Assembly (NCBI RefSeq): GCF_034190915.1
Contig: NW_026947484.1
Location: 207,030,657-207,094,656, forward strand
Reading direction: 5' to 3'
DNA length: 64,000 nucleotides
From: Cavia porcellus
Lineage: Eukaryota; Chordata; Mammalia; Rodentia; Caviidae
The position numbers and the translations under genes were made by a program. A model generated the notes under the pieces. That model saw only the letters and a list, made by a program, of their open reading frames with translations, did no database searches and was not told the origin of the DNA. Shown piece after piece: positions 1-12,929 of this stretch. Positions within the stretch are counted from its first letter, which is position 1. The number at the start of each line of letters is the position of its first letter.

Positions 1-3000
1 CAGATCAACCAGACAGAAAATGAGCAAAGAAATAACAGAACTGAATCAAACCTGCAGACAAATGGATTTGATAGACATATACAGAATGTTATACCCAACA
101 ACATCAGAATACACATTCTTCTCAGCAGTACATGGATCATTCTCTAAAATAGACCATATATTAGCTCACAGAACATATTTAAACAAATGCAAAAGAGTTG
201 AAATCATCCCTTGCATGTTATCGGATCATAGCGCTTTGAAATTAGAAATTAATTATAAAAGATACTGCAAAAATCCCACAAACACATGGAAACTGAATAA
301 CACACTCTTGAGTAATCAGGGGGTCACAGAAGAAATTAAAGAAGAAATTAAACAATACGTAAAAGAAAATGAAAATGCAGATACAACTTACCGGAATTTG
401 AAGGATGCAATGAAAGCCATCCTGAGAGGAAAATTTATTGCACTGAGTTCCCACATCAGGAAAACAGAACGAATACAAATAAATAACTTGATGCTACACC
501 TCAAACAGCTAGAAAAAGAAGATCAAGTCAAGCCCAAAGCCAAAAGAAGAGAGGAAATTATAAAAATCAGAGCAGAAATCAATGCAATAGAGACTAAGAA
601 AACAATCCAAAGAATCAACGAATCAAAGAGTTGGTTCTTTGAAAGAATAAATAAAATTGATAAGCCCCTAGCCAACCTTTTTTAAAAAAGTGAAGAAAAA
701 GCTCAAATTCATGCAATAAGAAATGAAAAAGGTGAAATCACTACAGACCCAATAGAAATACAGAAGATCATCAACACCTATTTCGAAAACCTCTACTCTC
801 AAAAGGTTGATAACACAGAAGAAATAGACAGATTCTTAGAAACATATGAAGTACCAAAGCTAGATCAAGAGGATGTAAAACTGTTGAATAACCTAATCTC
901 TGTTAATGAAATTGAAAATGTAATTAAGTCCTTACCTAGAAAGAAGAGCCCAGGCCCAGATAGATTCACTGCAGAATTCTACAAGAAATACAAAGACCTA
1001 ATGCCAACACTCCTCAAACTATTCAATGAAACTAAAAGGGAAGCAATCCTTCCTAAGTTATTCCTGGAAGCAAATATTACTCTAGTACCAAAACCTAAGA
1101 AAGACCCAACTATAAAAGAGAACTATAGACTGATCTCCCTAATGAACACAGATGCAAAAATCCTCAATAAAATATTGGCAAATAGGATGCAGCAAATCAT
1201 CAAGAAGATTATACACCATGACCAAGTGGGATTCATCCCAGGAATGCAAGGATGGTTCAACATACGTAAATCAATAAATGTAATCCACCATATCAATAAA
1301 GCCAAAAATAAGAATCATATGATCATTTCTATAGTTGCAGAAAAAGCCTTCGATAAGGTCCAACATTTATTCATGATAAGAACTTTACAGAAAATTGGAA
1401 TAGATGCTCTTTGCCTCAATATAATAAAGGCCATTTATGACAAACCAACAGCCAGCATCATACTAAATGGCCAGAAATTGTAAGCCTTTACTTTAAAATC
1501 AGGCACAAGACAAAGATGTCCTTTATGACCACTCCTATTTATTATAGTACTGGTAAGTACTAGCCAGAGCAATTAGGCAAGAGAAAGCAATAAAAGGGGT
1601 AAAGATAGGAAAAGAAGAAGTTAAATTATCATTGTTTGCAGATGACATGATACTCTACATAGAAGACCCCCTAAACTCAATTGAAAGACTCTTAGATACA
1701 ATAAATAAATTCAGTAATGTGGCTGGATACAAAATCAATACTCAGAAATCAATAGCATTCCTATACACGAACAACAAAATCACAGAGAGGGAAATAAGAG
1801 AAACTACACTCTTCACATTAGCAAGCAAAAAATTGAAATATTTAGGAATTACTCTTACAAAAGAAGGGAAAGACTTATACAGTGAAAATTATAATACACT
1901 GAAAAAAGAAATTGAAGATGATCTCAGAAAATGGAAAAACATCCCTTGCTCATGGATAGGAAGAACAAACATTGTGAAAATGGCCATTCTCCCAAAACTG
2001 TTATATAGATTCAATGCAATCCCAATAAAAATGCCATCAACATACCTTATAGATCTAGAGAAATCACTCCTAAATTTAATCTGGAACCAGAAGAGACCTA
2101 GAATCGCAAAGGCAATTCTAAGCAGCAAAGACAAAGCAAGAGGCATCACAATCCCTGACTTGAAGTTATACTACAAAGCAACAGTAGTAAAATCAACATG
2201 GTATTGGAATCAAAACAGAGCCGAAGATCAATGGAATAGATTAGAAGATACAACCACAACTACAAACACACTCAACCACCTTATCTTTGATAAAGGAGCC
2301 AAGCAGGTTCACTGGAAGAATGACAGTCTCTTTAATAAATGGTGCTGGAAAAACTGGCTCTCCATTTGCCAAAAACTAAAGCTAGACCCGTGTCTATCAC
2401 CATGTACTAAATTAAAATCTAAATGGATCAATGATCTGAATATAAAACAGAAACACTAAATCTATTGGAAGACAAATTGGGTAGAAACCTTGAAGACATA
2501 GGAGTAGGTAGAGAATTCATGAACAGGACTCAAACCGCACGGGAAATACTTCCCAGAATCAATAACTGGGACCACTTCTTACTAAAAAGTTTCTGCATAT
2601 CAAAAGAAATCTCCAGCATAGTAAAAAGAAAACCCATAAACTGGGAAAAGATTTTAGTGAACTCTCTCTCAGACAAGGGATTCTTGTCTAAAACATATAA
2701 AGAATTAAAAAAAACTCAGACCCCCAAAAATTCAAAGATCCAGTCCAAAAATGGGCATCTGAGATGAATACGCACTTCTCAGATGAAGAAATGCAAATGG
2801 AAAATAAATACATGAAAAAATTTTCATCATCATTGGTCATTAGAGAAGTGCAAATTAAAACCACACTGAGATACCATCTCACTCCTGAAAGAATGGCCAG
2901 GATCAAGAAAACCAACAACAACAAATGCTGGAAAGGCTGTGGGGAAAAAGGAACTTTCCTACACTGTTGGTGGGAGTGTAGACTGGTGCAGCCTTTGTGG

Positions 3001-3336
3001 AGGTCAGGCTGCAGATTTCTCAAAAAGCTGGGATTGGAAGTCCCATTTATTCCAGCTATTCCACTTCTAGGCATATTCCCAGAAGAACTGAAAGCATCAT
3101 ACCACAGTGATATATGTGCACCTATTTTTATAGCAGCACAATTTGTAATTGCCAGATTTTGGAAACAACCCAAGTGTCCATCAGCTGAGAAATGGATAAA
3201 AAAGTTGTGGTCTTTCTATACAATGGAGTATAATTCAGCTATAAAGAAGGATCACATTGAGATATTTATCAATAAATTGGCGCAGCTTGAGACCATACTC
3301 ATAAGTGAAATAAATCAGTCTCGCATGTGTGAATAA
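1..3336 (+). pseudogene. LINE-1 ORF2 (endonuclease/reverse transcriptase), 5'-cut by window edge, mutated
   Basis: L1 ORF2 encodes the endonuclease and reverse transcriptase that copy L1 RNA into nicked genomic DNA. The window opens inside the endonuclease domain, whose C-terminal Ser-Asp-His motif is present (221-229). The linker follows, then RT with the conserved SPGPD segment near 950, [11 protein letters not shown] near 1230 and the FADD catalytic box at 1635-1646. The C-terminal Cys/His motif (C-x3-C-x7-H-x4-C, about 2925-2985) is intact. Lesions: an in-frame TAA at 683-685; Val in place of the motif A Asp (codon 1334-1336); a stop at 1481-1483; a 1-bp insertion near 1554; a 1-bp deletion near 2443; and a frame change near 2750. 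Reading frames 20-685, 686-1483, 1632-2459, 2465-2767 and 2764-3336 together cover the protein. It cannot make an active RT. Confidence 0.95.
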
Positions 3337-4536
3337 CAAATAGTTTCCCTAATGTAAGTAATGATTCAAATATATAAAAATATGTGGTAATCATAATTCG
3401 CCATTATGTGACCTTGAAGCCTTATACAGTTTTCACTTATTAACAGGAAAGGCTTTATTCTGGGCTTCTTGATATGGAAATGTTTGAAGCTATAGTATAT
3501 GAAGTTTTATTCAAATATTTCAAGGAAAAAGACAGACACTATGGTAACTACTATTAAGTCGGGTTATTTGGTGGTGAAGCACTAGGTTGCTGAAACAGTC
3601 ATGCTTTGACCTGTATTGTTATATTGTTATGTCCTGTTTTATCTCAATCTCTCCCTTATTCATTAAAAAAATATTTAGTTATTTCTTATGTTTTTTTAAT
3701 TAAGGGGAAAAATTTAAAAAATTAGCAGGATATATAATAGTAACTTTTTTTGATTTCCTATTAACTTGTTTTGAAGTCCTGTAATACTCCCAGGATCTTG
3801 TTTTGACTGATTAGACTCTGTTCCATTCTGTATGATAGTATCAAGTTTGAGGGTATAGGCAACTACTTTGAAGGCAATAAGATTCACTAAGATGCCCATT
3901 CTGGTTTGACTATTGTCTCCTTTGGAAGTCCTGTAATGTTTACAATGCTTAAGTTTTATTGTCTTGTTCTCTACTGTTTTGTTCAACTTTATAATATCTA
4001 ATGAGATAGACAATTCTTTTTAAGGAAACAAGAGACATTTGATGTTGATAACCATTGTTGATAACCTTGTACTCTGTTTTACATCATATGCTATGTCTAT
4101 CCATGGTTTTGACTGACAGCTTTGTTTTGCCATATTTGACTTTATTCTCTCGCCCCAACAAAGTAATAAGAACTAAGTAGTAATAAAACCCAAAATGTGT
4201 AAATTTTGTTGTAAAAAAGAGAGCAAAAAAAAAAAAGAGCTCTAAAGGATACAACAGCAAGTGTGTTTAGGGGTGTTAAATAGATGACCATATTAATGTT
4301 TTTGGTTGGATCATTGAACACAACTGTTTGCTGTGTCACTGTTTGAATGTCCACTTTGTATGCTTTGATACTGTGATTTGAGCAACTATCTCTAAGATAA
4401 TAATATGTAATCTATTAACTGGTGATTTCTTACTTTTTTTTTTTTTTTTTTTTGTAGTTCTATATTACTTGTACCCTTACACCGCTTTGGTTTGTTTTGT
4501 GTTTTTCTCTTTTTCCTTTTAAATAAAATTTTAAAA
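3337..4536 (+). mobile_element. L1 3'UTR, composite
   Basis: This segment follows the ORF2 stop and closes the first L1. Its last part (about 4196-4536) is clearly homologous to the 3' end of the L1 at 59281-59632: both share the CTCTAAAGGATACAAC start and end in an AATAAA-like A-rich tail. About 800 bp in between has no counterpart in that other copy. Within it, about 3690-4140 resembles the 3'UTR of the half-L1 at 46900-47400, so the UTR is either a longer variant or carries an inserted fragment. I see no target duplication that decides between these. Confidence 0.75.
3690..4140 (+). repeat. half-L1-type 3'UTR segment inside the L1 3'UTR
   Basis: The sequence aligns by eye with 46900-47400, sharing for example the run from TTTCCTATTAACTT through GAAGTCCTGTA to a GACAACAAGAGAC-like block. 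It holds two related internal units (a GAAGTCCTGTAAT-type block near 3771 and again near 3927). This internal tandem structure recurs in the 26.7-kb and 47-kb copies. Confidence 0.6.
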
Positions 4537-5457
4537 AGTTGTTTATCTAAATTCCTGTTTTCCTCACTGGTTTAAAATTATCCAAATAACTTCATTGGTT
4601 TCTTTATCCTTCTTTATTTTCTCTTTACCTCAATGTTTAAATACATTCTTGTTGTTTGTTTGTTTGTTTGCTGTGTCTTGGCAAATTAAGGTCATCAGAT
4701 GGCTTGCAAATATGTAAAAGAAGATAAGTAATTTATACTGATATGTTATTCAAAAGCAAAGATATCAGTAAAATATCTAGGAAATCCCTTTGAAAAATAA
4801 TGAAAATTTCCATTAATGCAGCAATTTTAATTCTATTAATCCTTAATTTGAAAGGTGGCAAAATGCCTTAAGCATCAATGGTTAAGTAAGCATCTTTAGT
4901 AGAGCATTTTTTAAATATAATAAGGAATTTTAAATTCATTAATTCATTTCTATAGCATCACTATTCTATTTAATATTTAGAATCTTTTCTTCTCAAATAA
5001 AAGATACTACTCTGTTGCTAATAAATTAATGTCTGATTTTCTACTTTAAATTTTACTTGTAACTTCAATAATAGTGTTGTAATAATACATTTGCTGTGGG
5101 ATTTAAGAGGTTAAGAATATATTTTAACTTCTTTGGAATTTCAAATATTTGACTACCTTCTAAAGAAGAAATATCAAGTTCTATTCTTACTATTTTGGGA
5201 GCTAAAATACTGTATTTCAATAAAGAAGCTATTTTTATTACATAAACCATTTCTTTAATAAAATTCCATTGGTTCTCATACTCCGTCTTTTCTTCACAAT
5301 CTATGTTAATATGCTTCAGGTAGAAGGAAATGCCACTCAAGTAGCACATAATGATTGCAATGCTCCTTAGCAAAATTTCATTAAAAAATTTCACAGGCTC
5401 TTGGGATTGTGAAATTCTGTCCACTCTACTTTAGATTTTGAAAAACTCAATAATTTG
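4537..5457. other. no recognisable feature
   Basis: AT-rich sequence with a short (GTTT)n run near 4650-4675. It has reading frames up to 119 codons on the minus strand (5065-5424) but no family resemblance, codon bias or splice context that I can support. Confidence 0.5.
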
Positions 5458-5745
5458 CCAATATGGTTTAGATATGAGGTGTTATCCAAAATCCTTATAT
5501 GTTTAGAAGGTTATTCCATCTGGGCTTGTGGCCTGGAAGGATATATTTCTCTTTCTAGCTTTTCCGATCTCTTTCTGATTCTTGATCACGATGACATGAA
5601 CATTTTTTTTTTCTCTTTCCACCATGTTCTTTCTACTTTGGACTTAGTTGACCATGGTCTGATAACATGAGCTAAAATAAACCTTTTCTTCTAAGAATTA
5701 GAGTATTAATTATATGTTCCACTGACAAGAAAGTGCCTAAGACAT
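5458..5745 (+). mobile_element. MaLR-type LTR fragment
   Basis: The segment has the layout of rodent MaLR LTRs elsewhere in the window: a TGGTTTAGATATGAGGTG-like start, a pyrimidine-rich middle, a GAGCTAAAATAAACC polyadenylation region (about 5669-5685) and a degraded end near AAGTGCCTAAGAC. No internal region or partner LTR adjoins it, so it is probably a solo LTR. Confidence 0.55.
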
Positions 5746-7084
5746 TCACCAGTGTCATAATTTAATATTAGAAAACAATGCAGTTCAAACTTTGTAACAT
5801 AATCCAAGTCCACCAATGTACTAAACTGCTATTCAGTGAATGTATTATATCTTCTCCAGCACCCATGGAAACAACCCGTATGACTCTTTGAATATAACTC
5901 CAGATTAGAAAAATGTATATGAATAAAATATTGAAGATTAAAGTCTTACAGAATAACTTTCTGATACAGAAAAGGGAAAACTTAAGAAAGTAAGACAACA
6001 GTTCATAGCCCTTTAGAGAAAAAAACAGTATTAGAGAAAATTCTTGAGGTAACATTTTTTATGCTTTCATTTTTGAGTAATAAAAGTTTTACCTTAGCTT
6101 AATACTTTAGTTGGTTTGAGGATTACTCTTTGGGCCCATAGAATTATCCTCTTTTCTTCTCAGTACTAGTTGGAAGTCATTAAATTTAAAAGTTATCATT
6201 TAATAAAACTTCATTCCCATTATTTGCTTTCTAAACAGACTGTGTGCATGTCTTCTGATTGAGAGGGAAGCAGTCAACATTTTTTTTCTTATTGCTGTTA
6301 ACAGATGAATATTAAGATACACCTAGCCAGTTGTATGTAATCAGCATTCTGCCATCAACTATTCAACTCTATCTGATGGCCTTTCAGCACTGGAATTGGC
6401 ACTATAGAACTGGATTGTGCATGCAGCTACTAAAATTTAATTATTAACTGACTTAAATTACATTTTAAATTTAGTTCTTCATTTGCTCTAGCCATAGAAT
6501 CAACTGCTCCATTGCCACATGAAGCTAGAAAACACTGTGTAAGATAGCATAAATTCCATCATAAATCCCATTTCCATCATGATATGTCAGAAAATTCTGT
6601 TGGAAAATTCTCCTTCAGAGCTATGTTTTTTATTTATAAATATCAGCAATAAAGCTTTTAAAGATGCAGATGCCATAATACTACTTCAGGTCAATTCATT
6701 CAGACTGCCTCATGGTGACATCAAATTATAAATATTTTTCAAAATTCATCACCCACACATATACCTAGTGATTCTAAGGCAGCTAGGGTTAAGATTTAAT
6801 TTTACAAGATAAAATTTATCTTTCCTAAATCATCATCTCCTTTTTGATATATGTATTTAATTAGGATTTCAAAATGCCAAAATTTTCTCTTGAAATCAAA
6901 CAAAATTTGTCAAAATAGCAATTACAATAATGGCAAAAGCAATCGTGCCTCCCCTTAATTTCAGATTCAATTTTCTTCACTGCTTGTCTCTATGACTGCC
7001 TGAAAATAAACATGAAATTCTTTCTTTACATATCCCTTAATATTCTCTGTTTACTCTTTCTATAGGAATATAGCTGAAGTGGAG
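5746..7084. other. no recognisable feature
   Basis: AT-rich DNA without a supported gene, SINE or simple repeat. The minus-strand frame at 5768-6055 (95 codons) is hydrophobic and of low complexity, with no homology I recognise. Confidence 0.5.
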
Positions 7085-7430
7085 TAAGATAGTTAAATAA
7101 ATTTATTTGGCTCACTATTCTGATTACTGAAGAGTCCAAGCATCATGGTCCAATGTGCCATTATTACTTCTGACTTCATAGCAGCATATTGGATGAATGG
7201 AAAGGGAAGCAACCGCCTGCTGAATGGAAAGAGGTTTCATGGGAAACATGAAGCAAGACATTCATAAACTAGGAACTAACTAAGGTACCACGATAGCAAT
7301 TTCCATTTCTTCCAGGGTTTGTGCACCAAATGATCTAAATTTCTTTTGTGAGGTTCCACCTCTTAAAAGTTTTGTCTGTTAGACAATGTGACACTTGAGG
7401 TCAAGCTCCTAGTTCATGGCCTTTACCAGT
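7085..7430 (-). mobile_element. MaLR/ERVL-class LTR, antisense, degraded
   Basis: On the plus strand it starts with TTTATTTGGCTCAC (reverse complement of the LTR polyadenylation region). It continues with GAAGAGTCCAAGCATCATGG, then GGAACTAACTAAGGTACCAC and TTCCACCTCTTAAAAG. These landmarks follow in the order known for old mammalian MaLR-type LTRs read in antisense. Confidence 0.5.
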
Positions 7431-7497
7431 TCTACAGCTGCTTCTATGTGTCAGGTACTTATTATAGAGCTACTTCAATTCTTGTTACCAAAACTGG

Positions 7498-7800
7498 TAT
7501 TCATCTGAGTTCTTCTGAGAAATAGAACCAACAGAATGAACTATAAATGGCTGGCTCAAGTGGTACGGAGGCTGAGAAATTCTGCAATCTGTATCCTTCT
7601 CTGGAGACTCAAGACGAGCTTTGTTGTAGTTGTAGTCTAAATCTCAAGGTCTGAGGCTCAGAAGACCTAATAAAGTAAATGAGAAGAATAATCAGTTCAA
7701 GCAATTAAAGAGATAAAGAATAGATTCTCTCTTGTTCTTTTTTGTTCTTTTTAGGCCCTTGGTGGATTAACTGAGGTCTACTCACATTCCGGGGGGCAAT
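7498..7800 (-). mobile_element. ERVL (MLT2-like) LTR, antisense, degraded
   Basis: Read on the minus strand, the block ends with CTCAGCCTCCGTACCACTTG followed by a TGTTGGTTCTATTTCTCAGA-type end. That matches the typical 3' terminus of ancient ERVL LTRs seen across mammals. The 5' part (towards 7800) is too diverged to place. Confidence 0.5.
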
Positions 7801-10404
7801 GTACATTGTCTATTAGTTTACCTGCTAGTCTCTAATGAAGCACCCCACAAAAACCACAGAACTGATGTTCTACTAAATATCTGGCTTCCCTATGGCAGGG
7901 TAAAGTAGATGCATAAAATTAACATAGAGTGACTGGTTTGTGTTTTTTGTTGTTGTTGTTGTTCCCAAAAGCAAGTGCAAAAGTATTATTACCATGATTT
8001 CTTGCAACAAAAACAAACCAAACTAAAACAAAACAAAGTGCAGAATACAAAGTGGAAAAAGCCAGTCTTCCTCTGAAAAATATCACTGCTTGAATACAAA
8101 CATTTTGCTTCATCTCCAAAAGAAATTGAAATGGTTTCTTGCCATGAAATTCATATAAAATGGTAACCCCTATTTGCATAGTGGCACCAGTTCTTTTAGG
8201 TTCTGTTTGATCCGATTAATAGACAGCCTTACTGATGGAAATAAATAAATTTACAACTGACCTATTATGTGTTCAGCTGCTTTATTTTGCAGCAAAGAGA
8301 TCTTGGTTTGCAAAGTAGGCATTTTTCTTTAACATTTTCAAAGAAATAGAGGTTGTATCCTGGGAGAAATATAACTATACAGCTTTTCACTATTTTTTAC
8401 AGTCTTCTAATATATTGAAAATCTATTTCCTTTCTTTCTACAAAAAATAATTTCCATCTACTCACGCATTTTGTGGTGAATTCCAATGAAGTGTCAGCCT
8501 AAGAATGATGTATCTTGAGAATGAAGTAACATTTGACAATTTCTCTGAACTGAGAATCCCATATTTTTAATAAATATATCCTGGTTGGTATCTTTTCATT
8601 AGAGTCAACTTGAGACTATTTGTAAAACTATACTCATAAATAATGTCCTTGTGTTAAAGTGCAATGTGACTTCCAATTGGACCACTTAAGCATAATGCTT
8701 TCAACATTTCCCAGAAGTAGGTTACAGTCTCAGAGATTTGAACACAGGGAATGGTCAACATTGTGGCTCAATTTTAGGAAATTTTATTTACAAAATTTTT
8801 CACATTGGCTTTAACAGAAAGCATTGTCAAGATGAGGGATTTAAGAAAAGTAAGAAAACAATTAAGTTTAAGACATTAGAACAATGAGACAGAAAACTCA
8901 GAAAAAAATTGTAGTTTCTTATTCACCTAGTGATAGCACTTTCAAAGCATGTTATAAAGACACCTAATTAAGAAGAACCCATTAATAACAAATGAGCACA
9001 AAAGGAACTTGAGAATGTTATTTGGAAGAATGTTCATACAAGGTGAACTGGCAGATGGGCATGTTTTAGGAGGACCTGTGACAATCACTGATTATACCTA
9101 GTGAACATTTTTACTTCCCGTCAGCTCTTTAATAAGCATCAGTGCTGAACAAAACCACAAGTCTTAATTTACTAATATTCATCTACAAGATGAAATAAGC
9201 TAGAGTAAAATATGACTGAATCAAAGAAAAATCTGTATAACAGGTTTCAGCAACCTAATCCCTGGGTGCTAATTTCAGCTAAACTTCCTGACAGGGAAAA
9301 TGTCATTTTATGGGCAACTTCTGCCCTTTCTGTATTACTTCTCTTATCTGTGAATGAAAGAACAGTCTCAGTGAAATCGTCTCAGCTATTTAATCTGAAT
9401 GTGTCTAGACCCAGGCTTTATTGACAGCTTAACTTCTGAACACTTTCATCATTTTGGCAAATGACCACTTTAGCTGTGGCTCGCTGTATCATAATTGCTT
9501 CTCAGTAACTCAGCATTTATATTTGGTGGGGATTTGCATCTACTCAGACTCAGATCATAGGTTCAATAATGTTAGAAGATGAAAACAATCCTGGAAACAC
9601 AATTATATCCTCATTTCAAATTAGAAGAGAGAGCATGAACGTATCACACAACTTAATAAGCATTAATAGATTTACAGGCACATAAGGAAACACAATGGCA
9701 ACAATGAATTTAGACAAACCCATGCATTTTATAGCAAAGGAAAAGACAAAGACATCAATTCTCCAGACCACCCAAGAGTCTGTGTGATGAACCTCTGGAT
9801 TATGTCTGGCACATTTTATGAGGAACCTCTGTGATAGTTGTAAAGGTACATTGTTATATACCTCGAGGTTACATGACCCATGATTATAGAGACTAAAAAA
9901 TTGGAGACTAAGCTTCCTCTCTAGAGGCAAATAATCTAAAGGTATTTTTATTTCAAAGGTTATCAAAATAATTTAAAAAAATATTATGCTTCCAAGGAAA
10001 TGTTCTCTAAAAAGAATGAAAGAGATTTGTCTGTTTGCCTTTTATAACAGATCAGTTTACTTCATTTACTTTTACTTTTATAAAAAGAACCATATATTGG
10101 CTTAATTACTTGGATCTTAATAGTAGCAATAATAAATTGAAGGAAATAGATTACTATTCTGAGGCTCAGATTTTAGTGCAAACAAAATGCATAATCACAC
10201 ATAGTAAATGCAAAGGTAGAAATAGTTCCAGAAATTTCACCATAGAAATTTATTGTGGGCATTGCCTGATATCAATGATTGTACTTGTCTTTGTTTTGCT
10301 TTTTAAATTTAATTTCAAATATATTTTCCAAAGATCTCCCAGGTGTTGACACTGTCCACAACTGAGAAAAAAAGAGCACCTTCTCCATCGTTTTGACCTG
10401 GGAT
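7801..10404. other. no recognisable feature
   Basis: A long AT-rich stretch with a short (TTG)n run near 7948-7963. Reading frames here (for example 9212-9424 plus and 9616-9966 minus) are under 120 codons and show no domain, repeat or splice evidence. Confidence 0.5.
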
Positions 10405-10829
10405 ATTTTGCCTTGTGTTTAGATGTATCCCCAAAGCCTCATGCAGTCGTGGGTGGAGATTTTTCAGAAGAGACTTGCTGTGGTTTGTGTCTAAATGTAC
10501 CCCTCAAAGTCTCATGTGGTCAAAGACCTTTTTGGAGGTGGGTAAACCTAGAGTTTCTGATTGATTCATGGTATAATCCTGAGATTACTGGTGTGAATGC
10601 TACACCTGCCCCTAGGAAGGTAGTCTGCATAGAATACAAGGGATGGAAAGAGGCATGTTTTTGCTGTCTTCTGCAACCATGAACTTTTACCCCACTGCCA
10701 TGTGCCACCCTGTCTTGGAGCTAGTTGATTATAGACTGGAACCTCTACAAACTGTGAGCTAAATAAACTTTTCCTCCTTTAAGTGTCTGGTACTGTGTCT
10801 CAGCAATGAAAGAAAAGTAACTAAGACAT
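10405..10829 (+). mobile_element. MaLR-type LTR with duplicated 5' end
   Basis: Two LTR-like starts follow each other: TGTTTAGATGTATCCCCAAA near 10418 and TGTGTCTAAATGTACCCCTC near 10486. A shared body follows, with GTGAGCTAAATAAAC (polyadenylation signal near 10757) and the family end GAAAAGTAACTAAGACAT (10812-10829). The repeated start suggests a nested insertion or local duplication of the first ~70 bp. Confidence 0.65.
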
Positions 10830-10844
10830 AACTGAATCTACAGT

Positions 10845-11139
10845 GTGTGACTAGGATGAAGGAGGGTGTGACAACTAAATCTGCCCACGATTTGTTTGGA
10901 ACCACCCTAATCCAGTAGTATGGATATAATATAAGGGAATTAAAGAGAATTGTTGGCTGCTTGCTTGTTTTTCTACCTTCTGCCCATCATAAACTATTCT
11001 ACATCAAGCCAGCCTGCCTTGCAATCTGTCAATCATGACTGAAACTTCTACAAATTGTCAACTAAATAAACCTTTCCCCCTATGCTTTTGGATGTCTGGT
11101 ATTTTGTCCCAGAAATGAGAGAAAAGTAACTAAGACATG
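10845..11139 (+). mobile_element. MaLR-type LTR, second copy
   Basis: It repeats the 3' half of the LTR just upstream: a CTACAAATTGTCAACTAAATAAAC region, then a TTGGATGTCTGGTATTTTGTC block and the same end GAAAAGTAACTAAGACAT at 11122-11139. With the previous LTR it forms a direct pair about 310 bp apart (end to end) with almost nothing between them, so this is a tandem or nested LTR arrangement rather than a provirus. Confidence 0.6.
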
Positions 11140-12929
11140 AGGCTATCTGCTAGAAATAAAATATAAGCTACATGTGGAATTTTTAATTTCTTGGTATGAT
11201 ATTTAAAAAAGGGAAAAGATAAAAAGAAGTTCAATAATATGACTCTAAAATATTCAATACATAATTAATATAAATATTATTGACATTCGGTGTTTTACTT
11301 TATATTAACTAGATTTTGTACTTTGGAGTATATGTTACCCTCACAGCACATTTTTAATGTTCATTGCCTAAGCAATGACCTTATTGAACACTTGCGTTTC
11401 TTCCAAGCTCTTCAGTTGCATGAGAAGCATGTTCTTTGCAATGATAATGAACATGTAATTGTAGTTTGAGATTTTAAATTTATAATAGAATTACTTTTTC
11501 CAATTTCTTTTTCTATGGCTTGTGGATAATAATTATAAAAAAACCTTTTCTCTCTCTCTCTTGGTTTCAAATCAATTGAGAACCAGACTCAAGTTTCACA
11601 TGGGTGTCAGTCAAGTATTAGTTTCAATTTTTAAAAAGTTGAGTTGGATAATATGGCATAGATCTATGTCTGCACTTTTCTCCTAACCCTATTTATGCCT
11701 ATGTGGTTTTGGTTAGAAGAGACGAAACCTATTTTCATTAAAGAAATAGCTGAGAAAACTCAGTGCTTCTGAGAGGTAGAACCAGGATGAACTTTCTTTC
11801 ATATTTGACAATCAGAAATTCAACCTAGATTCCTTAATTGGAACGGTAACTTCAAAAACAATTTTCTATAATGTGTCATCCTAGTGAATGCAGTAGACAA
11901 GTGTATAAAGCCTAGCCTCAATTTCTCCAAGGAGTTAAGTTGTAATTATCTTAAGGTAAACTGTGTAGCAATGTACTAGAATAAGGAAGACAAAAACATT
12001 TAGCAAATTTATTTGTACAGCTAAAGAAAGATCTATGGTGGAAGTGCAGAAGTAAAATGTTTCTAACTGAAATTATGGATGAGTCTCTGAAGACTGACCA
12101 TATCATGCCAATTGAATAAACCTATAAATAGCCAATCTTTCTTACCCACTATCCAGGTCTCTTTTACCCATAACCCTGGTAAGTCTGTCAGAATCTGATT
12201 GATTACATTCTGAAAATAAATGCTGAAGGCCAGATACATGCATCAGCCTGACTTACCAATTGTTGATTACAGCCCAGTGACAAATGACTTACCTTCATGT
12301 ACAAAAGCATGGGAGTGGCTATATCTAAACTTGTTTATTTATTGATCTAAACTTCACAGTCACTGACCAACTGGAATGACTTACAAGAAGATTGGCTTCT
12401 CCCATTTTACCTCCTTATGTGTTTTTCTGGGCATTGAAAACAGCCTTCTAAATGTTTGTCCTTGTATAATTTTTCCTGAAGATCATCACAAATAATTTTT
12501 ATATTTCATCATTAATACATCTGAAGTAGAAGAGAATAATATATTGTTTTACTAATTCTGCTTCCCATTTAGTTTCTAAACTTTCCTCTTTAAAAGTTTT
12601 TAAAAATGTTTTTGTCAAGAAATGTAATAAATAAGATCTGGCCTTAAGTCAAATGCAATAAAACAAATATAATGTATAAAATCTGGCCTTAAGTCAAATG
12701 TGAATTGTTTGTTTTCAAGGCTTAGAAACAGTTTGGGAATTGGAAAATTACAGTTTCTCATCCTGAGAACCCATTATTAGGAGTCTTCTAAGCTGAAGTA
12801 CTGTGCTTTGAGAGGGGAAGGTGGTCCCAGGGCTAGGGATGAAGGCTGGAAACACGCTTCTGATGCCCACTTCAGTCAGAGCTTTATCTTGTGAAAACCA
12901 GATACTTCTTCCCTTACTTGATGTTATCA
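11140..12929. other. no recognisable feature
   Basis: AT-rich, without repeats or genes I recognise. Near 12620-12700 the phrase ATCTGGCCTTAAGTCAAATG occurs twice about 45 bp apart, a small local duplication. Confidence 0.5.

Noticed and set aside
2688..3173. 161-codon minus-strand frame
   Set aside because: Antisense shadow of the L1 ORF2 C-terminus.
12214..12390. Minus-strand exon with GTAAGT donors near 12291
   Set aside because: The 78-bp interval to the nearest minus-strand acceptor has stops in all frames, and the acceptor tract is weak.
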